64,000 nt of DNA, from NCBI GenBank assembly GCA_013423325.1, contig BLJB01000154.1, positions 34,390 through 98,389 of the forward strand, given 5' to 3'. Source of the stretch: Usnea hakonensis. Lineage: Eukaryota; Ascomycota; Lecanoromycetes; Lecanorales; Parmeliaceae. Of the stretch, positions 33,972 through 44,099 are shown piece after piece. The position numbers and the translations under genes are program-made. Within the stretch, counting starts at the first letter, position 1. Each line of letters starts with the position of its first letter. The notes under the pieces were generated by a model that was given only the letters and a program-made list of their open reading frames with translations, did not search any database and was not told the DNA's origin.

Positions 33972-35437
33972 TCAAAGTTGCCGACACCAGTCCCTACCGT
34001 TCTTGACCTGCCAGTTGCATAATCCCACCTCCAGTGCCATGCCGATGAAGCCCGCTATACAAACTCCACCACTATCACTGACTGTCACTGCCCCCAGCGA
34101 GAATTCCCGCTCATCTTTTGTGACCCGATCGCTGATCTCAGCAAAGGTGTTGACATACACCGCGCCACCAAGAAGACCCTCCCAGAACACTATCGCGAAG
34201 ACGATCCAAACAGTGGGTATAAAGTCAAACAATGCTTGCAATATTAAAACGGCTAGATTTAGGCACTGCAGTAGCGATGGTAGATAGAGATTGTGTAGGC
34301 GAAGAAACGGGGTCGAGGAACGAGAGATAAAGACGCCAGATTGGTATATAGCATTGTATGTCGGATAGAATGCACGGTAGTGCCTGAAAGGACTTGATTT
34401 CAAAGGAAATAGAAGTGTAGGTGCAACTCCTTGGTTTATAGTGTACTCGGCGATGTAGACCAGTAGGAGCGGTAGCATACTAGGGAGGTCAGCAGTGCAA
34501 GTGGCACCTTAGGAGGGAATGAGGCTCTTACTAAGGGAAGAACAGAGAGCGTGAGCGGCGCAGGTTCTGAAGGAACATTGCTATCCACGATTGACTTCTG
34601 GACCTCACAAAGGGCTTCGAGCCTCTCAAACCTGAAGATTGTGAGAGCAATCCCTCTTCTTCCGGAGCGTCCTCAGCTTCCAAAACCTCGGTGCCTTCAT
34701 CTCCAGTGGTGCGTGAAGCTTCCGATACATCCATATATGCAGTTGCTTGCCGGGTATTTGGTTTCCTCGGAAGAATGATGAAGAAGCTGACGAGCATTAC
34801 GACCGGGAGAAAAGCGGAGGCGAAGATTGTATTCCTGCTACTTAGCCCCAAGGTCGTGGTGGCTAGCGCATATGCCCCCGCACCAATCAGCCCAGCTCCG
34901 CCGGTACCGCTCGCCCAGGAGGCCAGACTGAAGGGACCGTAGAAGTGCGTCAGACTTATGAAGCTCAACTCACCCCCACCACTGCTTATGGAAGCCAGAA
35001 CAACGCCAGTCATTTTTGTTGTTATCGTTCCTCCATCCGTGTATGGAGGACTTAGGGCTATGAGGAGCATTCCCAGGGCCGAAAAGGCCGAGAACAGGAG
35101 GACTCTGGCGGGGTACGGTATTGCGTGGATGAAGTAGGGCGCGCACAGCTTCGTAAGGAAGGAGGGTATGACATCGCAAAGGAGCACAACGCCTTTGGGG
35201 ACAGCTGGACCGACAAGATCGAGGGCAGCGGAGAGGATGATGACATAGAGGACGTTGTTAATGAGACCTAAGAGGGGCACATGTCAGAATGTCCACGTTA
35301 AGGGGAAAGTTGGAGATGGATTTACCGAAGAGCCAAAATGCTGAGCAGACTCGAGGATCCGCACCCCGGAAGAGTGCTGCGAGTCGCGCTCTGTACATGG
35401 CCCAAGATGACGCTGGAGATCCAGGTGGAGGTAACAT
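33972..35437 (-). CDS. BTN1: Battenin / CLN3-family vacuolar membrane protein
   Basis: Exons 35437-35326, 35267-34532, 34479-33972; 451 aa. Splices restore FWLFGLINNVLYVIILSAALDLVG and FFPYMLPLLLVYIAEYTINQGV, two hallmark CLN3 segments. Others are LCDVIPSFLTKLCAPYFIH, GGELSFISLTHFYG, WASGTGGAGLIGAG, FWEGLLGGAVYVN and EREFSLGAVTVSDSGGVCIAGF. It is a polytopic protein of the vacuole/lysosome membrane; in yeast Btn1 affects vacuolar pH and arginine transport. The Ser/Glu-rich loop around residues 220-265 is the usual cytosolic insertion. The start is the ATG giving MLPPPGSPASSWAMYR; the next Met is 13 residues on. It is convergent with ARG8, with only 79 bp between stops. Confidence 0.92.
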
Positions 35438-36185
35438 GTCATGGTTGAGAGAAATTGTCCTTGGTGAATCGGGCCATGCCTAAGAGGATGGATGCTGGTG
35501 TCATGGACCACGCACGTGCCACGGATAGCCTTCCAACCGAGGATCACTTCTCCGAAGGAAAGGCGCGCAGTGCAGTGCTCAGCTTATCAGCGAGATGTGT
35601 ATGCAAGGTCAGGCCTGAAAGATGACGAGTCAACGAGGTTGTTTGCAATAAATCATAGATTTCACACGAATGAATATTCTTCCATCTCGCCTTGGCACAA
35701 TAACAGCAATACGTAAGGTACCTTACCTAGGTACCTTGAAACAAAAGCACTAAATGGTGCCTAAAGTAAAGTACCTTACCTTATCTGCATGTGCAGGGAT
35801 TAAAGTAGCAGGGGAAAGTCAACATAAGATTTTAAACTTTTGATTGTGGAAAGCGTCACCCCCCAAAATTAAGTTAAAGTACATCTGCCTTAGCTGACCA
35901 GTAAACTTAGCTCTTGGCCCTGAGCCCTGAGCTGATTGTGTGGGAAGATCGTTGTCATGATTGCTACGTACCTTACTTTTTACTCTTCCTTCCTACCCAA
36001 CCCACACCCAACCTACACCTCCTTTCCTCTTCCTTCTTACACTTCACTGTCACCAAATCCTCTCTTGATCTCCACCAACAGAATATCAAACCCTATAGCC
36101 ACTCCGAACCTGTTCTCCACAAATACTGATCCTCCTTCTTACACCGTCATCACCTCAAATCGGCCCCCACAGTTCGAGGGAAAAA
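35438..36185. other. Intergenic with GGTACC-type repeated words
   Basis: The spacer between divergent BTN1 and RXT3. At 35712-35737 and 35769-35783 there are overlapping AAGGTACCTT and TACCTTACCTAGG words forming imperfect palindromes. The end (35960-36130) is CT-rich, probably the RXT3 leader. Confidence 0.5.
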
Positions 36186-39100
36186 ATGGAATCCCGAAAC
36201 AATCTACAGATCCCGTTGACACGACCGCTTTCTCAGTCAAGCGCAAGCGATCCACGACAAGCTCCTATACCGCCTCTTCCCTATACTCTACAAGCACCTC
36301 CACACCGCCTACAACCGAGTCTGAACAACGATCCTTTCCTTCCGCGTAGAAATGAACGCGATGAGTCTCGACAAGAGCCGCCGAAACCGCTGTCGCAAGG
36401 TCCATTTGCTGTCGGTTCCTACGCTGCAAGCTTACCTCGTGACGCTTTGGGTACTGCGATGGAGATGCGCGAAAAGCCGCAAGACAATAATCACAGTGGA
36501 TCTTGGATGTCACGGATAGGAAATGGAAGGGCGGATCGATACAGGCAGTACACTACGGAAGGTGAGGATCTCATTGCCTGTCATGCTGAAGATGTTCGCT
36601 CCGTGTCCTTCATTGCTGCGTACCGCATATTGAATTTGTCGGTGTTTCCAATTACATGTTGGGGGGCCTAGGGCTCCCACTGCCCAAGCACGGTTTTGCG
36701 CTTGTTGAGATGAGATTTGCTTTCATCTGGGTGCTGAATCCGTGTGTGTGTGTGGGTCTGTGATCAGAGCTGCTGATCTCTTTATCCGCGATGCATGGAC
36801 CGCATTGCATGACGGACATATCTCCAACTTGCGCCCGCAGGTGTCTCACTCTGCAGGTTGCATAAGGGGATCGGAGAAACATGGTGACCTGATTTTGTTT
36901 CACTTTGCTATGTTTCTTTCAAACTTCATCTCCTCAAGCCTCGTGTCGTTGCCTTCACAGATTTGTTTGCACTCGACTTTGGTGTTCCCAACGAGCACGG
37001 TTTTACATACTGTTTTGTTTTTTTGTTTTTCCCCACAGCTCGGATCCGAGCGCCGGCCCCTGTTGCATGAAAGGCGGGAGCTAAATTAAACTCTAAGATA
37101 TACCGAGGTTATAATTAGGCAACTTTGCTAACGCCAGCTTAGCAGGATCGAGCTTGCCCCCTCCGCCGCCTACTGCTGCATCATCCTTCGCTCCTTCTCT
37201 GCAAGATCCCTCGATGCAAAGAGACGCTGTTCGTCAGTCAGGGCACCGCCCTAGTTCCCCTAGAATGTACGGAGGTAAGTCTGTATCTGTGCGCATAACT
37301 TCTCTCCAGAATTTTCACGCTCACGAGACTTCCTTTTCTCCGCACCTTCGGCTTTCTCGGCCGTCTATGATTTTCTACGTCGCATTTTTGCTAATTTTGA
37401 AATGTGGTCTTTAGTTGCACACGACAATCCCCCTCCCCCCCCTCCACCCCCACCTTTCGGTGGACGTCCGATGCTCCCACCTTCGCCACAATACAATGTG
37501 CCGGCTTCCGTGTCGCGAGTCCCCCCTCCACCTCCTCCTTTCTCAGGAGTGCGAGAACTACCGGCGATATCCACTACCAATCGCCCTGGGAGTAGCATGT
37601 CAATTTCGTCCATGCTCGGCACCGAGCCAGGACGGTCAACTCGAGAATCTGCTACGACCCCGCGTATGAACGGCACTTCTCCCCCGTCATCCTACTCCTC
37701 CTTGGTCCAACAAGCAGTACCCACTCCCTCTCCGACAAGATCAAGTAACAACAATGGGTTTCTACATCGGGGCTCCCCAGAAAAGCAGCAGGTCTCTCAA
37801 GACCCCGTGAATCGCCCCTTCCGGGCATATTCCGGGGGAACGCCTAAGAGATCCAACGCCACAGCCAAAGCAGCCTCACCAGATGGCGTCAAAAACGGGC
37901 CAGTCTCTGCAACAACGATGTCAAAATACTCCCCAACCTCCGAGACAGGTATCCTACAAGAGTGGAGACAGCGGGATAGAAGACCCAGCATGGGGCGACT
38001 GCAAAACAGGCCAAACAGTCAGCCTAATGGCTACAGCACGCTAAATTTTGAGAATGAGAGACACTTGGCAGATGTGGAGGCACAAAGGCAAGCGCTGAAA
38101 AAGCAGGAGGAAGAAACAAGAGCGAGAGATGAGGCATTGCGACACACAACTCGTGATCGCGTCTCGTCCTTTGATTTCCTCTCTCGGCAAGAGCAGCTCG
38201 AGCGACAACGGTGCTTGGAACAAGAAGCCCAGTCTGCGGCTCACGGTAACACCAGGGAAGAGCGCTTGAATGGGATGAGCTATCCTTTTTTGACTCAATC
38301 CTCCGTCTTCTCTGAGCCAAGCGTCAGCGCTCCTCAGCCAGAGTTGGAATCGTATGCCAGTCGTCTTGTTAGTGACGCACAGGTTAAACCAAGCGTTCAA
38401 AAGGAAAAGGGACCATTTTCTGAGGACTCCCTGCGGCGTTTGCGTGAAGAGCGTCAAAAACTGAGTCAGCAGACCACGAGTTTCTCCCCGTCAGTCTCAC
38501 GACCTCGATTCCTGGAAAACAACGATGAGCGGCAATCGCAAGCGTATCCACACAACGTCATGCTTGCCACTTCAGCTTCGGATGGCACCGCCAGCACTGA
38601 TGGAGCAAGCCGTCCGAATAGGATCGGAGAAGACGCTGGCCAAAATCACAGGAGTATGCTTTCAACGATTGAGAATAAGCGTGTGGGCCGTACCTCTCCA
38701 ATGCCTCAAGCTGTTCAAGGCGCACAGGTCCAGAAGCGTGGACCATCCACGGATCCGACAATCAAGAATGAGTTCTCAAGAATGTTTGCTGGTCTTGGGA
38801 CTGGTGTCAGTAGTACGGGCATGAACAGCGGCACTTCGACCCCATTTCCTCCGCCCAGCCCCAAGCCGGCCACGGAACCTGAGCGCAGGCCACCTTTTAA
38901 TGGTCGCGGTGAGTTGGGCGACTTTGCAAGAGCTCGTAATGGCTCGAAGATAGGCAAGAGAGCCAGCAAGAAAGTAAAAGACGACGATGCAAAGGAAATT
39001 GAAGTCGTAGATGGGCGAAGCACAGCGGGTCCACCTGGAACAAGAGGCGTCAAAAGGAAAGCTACTCATCACCATCATCATCACGATCATGAACATGGCC

Positions 39101-40059
39101 ATCAGTGAGTCGCCTCTATGATCACCTTGGAGAAACCAGCTGACTTTCGTAGCCACCATCATCACCGCCAAGACGGACAAAATGGCACGCCAATACGTAC
39201 GACTGGCAACGCAACAACGCCCGTTCCTCATCACCATCATCACCATCACCATCATCATCCCGATGGAACCATCCATTACCACACCCACTCGAAAGGGAAC
39301 AAGGCTGCTCCTCGTATCCCTTCCACGACTATAAACAACGATCAGATCCTCGAAAGTGTCCGCAAACTCCCAAGGCAACACCTGGGCTCGATCCTCTACT
39401 CTCCAACTATTGAAACCCCTTCTGCAACGAAGTCGTACGATTCTAAGATCGTCTATACATCCTCCGCCTTTACCATCCCGCGCTTTGAGGGCAAGGAAAA
39501 TTGCACCCTGACAATCCGTATTCCTCGATTCTACCTTTCCAAAGACGAACGCGAGCAGGTCTGCCTCCGCCGTGCTGTCTGGGGTACCGACATTTATTCT
39601 GACGACTCCGATCCGTTGGCAGCTGCAATTCATGCCGGTTGGATACGAGGCGACTGGGGAGATTCCATCGATTGTTCCATGTTCGGGATTAAAAAGGCCA
39701 ATGACATCACAGAAACAAAGCAGACCGAATTCAGCTCTGTGCCCTCCTCTCCACTGATTCCGCCAGCCGGCCGAGACCTCCATCTGACATTGCTCATCCT
39801 CCCAACCCTCGAAAATTACCCCTCACTCACAAGCCGTGGCATCAGATCTCGGCCATGGGGAAATGACCATGATGGTTTGAGCTACCGCATCGAAAAGATT
39901 GCCTGGGTTGACGAGAAAGCGTCACAGGGGGAAGAGAGGAGCGGTGAAGCGAGGAGAAAGCGGTTGAGGATGTCCACCGGCAAAGGGAACGGCCCACTTT
40001 TACGCCTTGGACTGGGCAAATCTATGGGCGCTAATAAAGTTGGGGCGGTGGTTGCATGA
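36186..40059 (+). CDS. RXT3: Rxt3-domain protein, Rpd3L histone deacetylase complex subunit
   Basis: Exons 36186-36561, 37146-37274, 37415-39104, 39153-40059; 1033 aa. The Rxt3 domain (about residues 800-960) contains YSPTIETPS, then TIRIPRFYLSKDEREQVC, then RAVWGTDIYSDDSDPLAA, then IHAGWIRGDWG. These are the family's core motifs. Rxt3 is a subunit of the large Rpd3 deacetylase complex, acting in the nucleus. The long N-terminus is Pro/Ser-rich with poly-Pro runs and a coiled-coil-prone Glu/Arg/Gln stretch (about residues 370-440). A basic SKIGKRASKK patch precedes two His-rich clusters, with the last intron falling inside the His-rich region. The first intron (584 nt) is about ten times the local norm. 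Confidence 0.88.
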
Positions 40060-41216
40060 CGAGTAAGGTACCTTGATGATGTTTGGCAATGTCTGGGCTC
40101 CGTGTGTGTGTGCCCTGATTCAAGTGCAGGGGGGAAATGGTACGGGGTTTTATGTACATGATTTATTCTACTCCCGAAATCGGCATGCAATTAACTTGAT
40201 GCTACGTTGTGAACTCAGGTCTTGACGACAACTGTCTAATGATCTCCTGCTCATACCTACCTACGCCGCCCTTCTTCCTTCCGCTTTCTTTTGAAAATAG
40301 GTAGTCGTCCATGACATCTGATTTGTGAATTTTTTCTTTTCCCCCGGAATGGATGAGGAAGGGGAGATGATCAGATTTGATTTGATCTGACTTGAGTGTT
40401 TCAGACTACCTTACCTTTCCTTGAATGTATTATGATGTGATCGAATAGGTATACTAGCGAGTAAGGATTTTATTCTTTTCCGTTCGGGTTCTCTGTTCCA
40501 TTTCCTCCGTTCTTTGAAGATTTAAACAAGGCATATATAGGTAGGATTCATCCCATCTAACCGCATCCATGCATGCATGCATCTCATCCATACCGACCTC
40601 CCCTAGCCCTCCCCCACCTCCATTCCATTCCACACACCGATCCGATCCTATCTATCCTATTGCATTCTATCCATCCCATCTCATCCACTCCAATCATCAC
40701 GCTCCGTTCCACATGCATACCGAATTTATCTTGAAGAAGAAGAAGAAGAAGAAGAAGAAGAAGGGAAAAAAAAAGAGTTGCTGCATTATATGTGGGTGGC
40801 TGGGACCCGGAAGATGAAGATGAGGACTGGGAAAGTGAGGGTGGGGTGATGGGGTTTGGGGGTTGGGGGGAGGGGATGCTTGGGGGTTGGAAGGGGGGGG
40901 GGGTTGTTGGAGATGGGAGATTGGGGATGGGAGATGGGAAAAGGGAGGTGGGGAAGAGGGGAGGGGTTCATGAGGACGTTGGTCTTTGGATATTGTACGT
41001 AACGTACGTACTGGTGTGTATGTAATGTACATATGCAATTGTCCAATTTCCGAATCTCCATTTGATTTGAAGTTTGAGACAATGATCTTGTTTAGCAGCT
41101 CCCAAGCTCTCCGTCTGCCCACCATAGATGCGGGGAAGCGCTAAACTCGACGCATGTTTTGTTCTCCCTGTTCCTGATTACCCTTTTGAGCGCCAGGAGC
41201 GGTCGTACGAGGACCG
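40060..41216. other. Intergenic, low-complexity rich
   Basis: It holds an AAGGTACCTT word near 40066, a TGCA-type simple repeat near 40565-40580, a GAA repeat and a strongly G-rich plus-strand segment (about 40800-40975, with a run of about 11 G near 40893). Open frames here are compositional. Confidence 0.55.
40733..40763 (+). repeat. GAA microsatellite
   Basis: About ten uninterrupted GAA units followed by an A-run. Likely length-variable. Confidence 0.85.
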
Positions 41217-41648
41217 CTATTGCGCATTCGATTGCTGCAGAAACTTCCTGAGCGTCTTCTCGTCCTTTCCATCTCGGAAGCTAGTAGATTTGAGAGCGTA
41301 TTCGTACAGATTTTCGACGGCGAAGTATTTGGTTGTTGTTGAGGTCTGATTGTCGTTGTTGTTGTTGTTGTGGTCATTGTTGGAGTTCTGAGGCGTGGGG
41401 ATGATATCCGCAAACATGTTTGGGGAAGCGGACGGATTGCTTTCATTTTCATTGTTGTTGTTGCTGGGAATCGACTTTTGGGCCCAGAGCAGTCGCATGT
41501 TGAAAGGGAATGAGAAGTCGTCAGAGAAAATGCCGAGGCGATGTTCGGAGGGGGGTATGCAGTGGGTTGAGTGGAAGAGGAAGAGGGTGAGAAGGATAAG
41601 GGAGATGCAGATGTAGGGTCTGAAACGCCTTGGGGAGAAGGGAAGCAT
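41217..41648 (-). CDS. Hypothetical small secreted or single-pass membrane protein
   Basis: A 143-aa open frame. The N-terminus MLPFSPRRFRPYICISLILL is basic then hydrophobic to about residue 28, like a signal peptide or signal anchor. An Asn-rich middle comes from a GTT/AAC simple repeat. The C-terminus (YFAVENLYEYALKSTSFRDG, then DEKTLRKFLQQSNAQ) looks helical and non-repetitive. A longer frame on the same strand (41719-41141) overlaps it but has random composition. No family was recognised; it may not be expressed. Confidence 0.45.
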   Translation of the reverse strand: MLPFSPRRFRPYICISLILLTLFLFHSTHCIPPSEHRLGIFSDDFSFPFNMRLLWAQKSIPSNNNNENESNPSASPNMFADIIPTPQNSNNDHNNNNNDNQTSTTTKYFAVENLYEYALKSTSFRDGKDEKTLRKFLQQSNAQ

Positions 41649-42598
41649 AGTCTGATACTTTGTGCGTTTTGTCTTGGGTGTTCTTCATGAGAATGAAAGA
41701 GAAAGAGTAGGCAAGTCATAGATTGTTTCTGCTAGGGAGGGATGAAAGCGCGATGATGTGCAGATAGGTATGTCGGTTTTGATTCCATGATAATGCCCTC
41801 AATGAGAGGATTGTTCTCAAACGTTCGCATAATCGATGGACACTTGTCGTTGCGATAAGCGCGTCGCAGCTCGAAGAGACGAAACAAGCTTTAGTACCCC
41901 ACAAGATTGTCGGAGAATTGAATGAAAGACCTGCTGCTTAGAAGCGGGCTGTTGCAGAAATTTCTTCGAGTACGATTGGCAGATTTGAGTCTCGAGTATC
42001 AAGGAAGTGGATGTTTGATGCCGAGCTTCTCTGAGAGATCTCTTGGCTTCGGAGAATTGTCTTGTATTCTAAGAATGTGTCAAGTGAGGCGTTGAAATGT
42101 GCCGGCTGATGTGTTAGTAACCTAAGACTTAGCTTGTAGGGTCTACCATTACGAGACGCATTCTCGTAGAGGGACTGTAAGTCGCTAAAGTATCTTTCTT
42201 ACTTTAGGTGAGAAATTTTGAGTTCCGGGTATGCTGGTGAGTTTATATTAAGGTACTTTAAATGGAGTAAAAATAGACCTCGACCCACCAACAGTCCCAG
42301 TCTTACTGCATACTTTATCTCACTTGACTGTACATCTGCAAGATCTGGAATCCGAAAATCACATTCATGTATTCCTATATACATCTATAAGATGCTTTCT
42401 GGGGCCTTCTTGCTAGATTACTTGTTGGCAAGTCCAAAAATACAATCTTGAAGCCGTCAGACTTACGAATATATTACTGTACTCTTCGACATTTGGTCAT
42501 ATAATTGTTTCTGAAGCCCATATGCTTTGGAATAATCCTGCTTGTGACTTCTTGCCCACAGAAATTCGCACTCAGAATAGTCTTATCTCCTTTTGAAA
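41649..42598. other. Intergenic
   Basis: The promoter sides of two divergent genes. Short AT-rich patches and an AAGGTACTTTA word near 42250. No gene was recognised. Confidence 0.5.
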
Positions 42599-43507
42599 AT
42601 GTCTAAAAAGTCCCACTTCACCACTGTGACTGCTCTTCCGGCTGGTATCAGTCGAGACACAGTCCTGGAGACCCTACACAACCATGTCGAGATGATTGAC
42701 TTGAATCCTCTCGTCACGGAACGTCATCCGATCAAACCCCCATCAGAAGCCACAGCAGAGGAGTATCACTGCCAATGGTACTCCGTGACTGACAAAGTCA
42801 ATTATTTGCCCGGCGGTCTTTATTCTGGCAGCGTCACGTTCAACGTCTGCTTCAATGATTTATCTGATGGTCTACAGTCTCACATCTATGCTCCGATGGG
42901 GCTGAATATGAAAGGCAGATGGACTCTAGGTGGATCGCTACCAGGAGAGCCAAGACAAGCTGTCGAGATCGGTTTAGGTGTGCCCAAGACAGGACTATGG
43001 CTCCGAGAGGACGTCGAAATGAAGGTCAATGTCGTAATGGGTGGCTTTGTGAAGAAGACAACGAAGAAGGCACATTCGACCTTAGTTCAGAGGCTAGTGC
43101 AGAAAGCCCACCTCATCGAAGCAGAAGTACACAATTCCAGACTTGCTGAGCAGAGCTTCCGAGATTCTTACCCAATGAGCTTCCATTCTGACGCTACCTC
43201 TCCTACTCCCCAACCGTCAGATCAAGACACCACGTCAATGCGATCAGGAAGCGGACGCTATTCCGAGGACCAAAGTGTGGTGAGCGGTGGGTCTCATGAT
43301 CGATACTCGTACACAGGGAGTCCGCCAATCGCGAACCCGTCCAAATCGAGGTATTCGGATTACAGCCCAAGACCAAGTGTGAGAACGAGCGATTATGTTG
43401 CACCGTTGTTTTCTCGACCTTCACATCCGGCAAATTTTGCCGTGGAGCTTCCTTCACACAACGAGAGCTCGCCGATGGAACTTGATAGTACGCCGCGTTA
43501 TTCATGA
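42599..43507 (+). CDS. DUF7053-domain protein
   Basis: A single exon of 302 aa from the ATG of MSKKSHFTTVTALPAGISRD. The first 165 residues match the conserved fungal DUF7053 layout: TALPAGISRDTVLETLHNH, MIDLNPLVTERHPI, YHCQWYSVTDKVNYLPGG, SHIYAPMGLNMKGRWTLGG, GVPKTGLWLREDVEMKVN, then VKKTTKKAHSTLVQRLV. The fold is lipid-binding-like (START/polyketide-cyclase style) by my inference; no activity is known to me. The C-terminal 130 residues are Ser/Tyr/Pro-rich and probably disordered. No signal peptide. Confidence 0.82.
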   Translation: MSKKSHFTTVTALPAGISRDTVLETLHNHVEMIDLNPLVTERHPIKPPSEATAEEYHCQWYSVTDKVNYLPGGLYSGSVTFNVCFNDLSDGLQSHIYAPMGLNMKGRWTLGGSLPGEPRQAVEIGLGVPKTGLWLREDVEMKVNVVMGGFVKKTTKKAHSTLVQRLVQKAHLIEAEVHNSRLAEQSFRDSYPMSFHSDATSPTPQPSDQDTTSMRSGSGRYSEDQSVVSGGSHDRYSYTGSPPIANPSKSRYSDYSPRPSVRTSDYVAPLFSRPSHPANFAVELPSHNESSPMELDSTPRYS

Positions 43508-44099
43508 GTGCTTAGCGAGAGGCCCATACGATGGTACTACAAGATATTGTGGGCTCCGGAACATGGAAACGATCGAGAATTTTTCTGCGGATGGAATGTG
43601 AAATTGTTGTGGATTTCACGATGATTTTTGGATTCATCCCAGATACCAATGTTCATTCAATAACAAGTCTCTTGGGGCTTATTTCATGCTATACTTCTCT
43701 GCTTTACTGGTGGTGTTGTGGGTTGGCATGTTGACACCGGATTGGATTTGCCCAAATGCTGGGAAGATGTTGGACGCATCGAGTGAATGTGGAAAGACAT
43801 AGCAAGGGTCACTGCTGCTTGTGTTGAGTATTGATGCGGCAGACGGTGCAGTCCCATGAAGTACATAGTGACGAGACGTGCGGTAGATACCCAGATTTTT
43901 ACTGAAGTTTCTCGATTCACACTTGCTACCCGGCGCTTAATATCGCCTCGTACTCCGCAACGACAAACCCTAGTAAGACAGTCCTTTGAAGCACGTTCCA
44001 GTAGATGCAGAGACGGTCCCAGTTGAAATTCTGGTGCCAGTATGACTGAAACTTGGGCTTTCGTAAAAGTATTCGAAGAAGAAGGGAACACTTGGAACA
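43508..44099. other. Intergenic
   Basis: The 3' flank of the DUF7053 gene and the promoter of VPS39. A 142-codon minus frame (43684-44112) runs antisense into the VPS39 start and looks non-coding. Confidence 0.5.

Noticed and set aside
40697..41125. 142-codon Pro/Ser/His-rich minus frame
   Set aside because: Antisense of the G-rich and GAA-repeat region; purely compositional.
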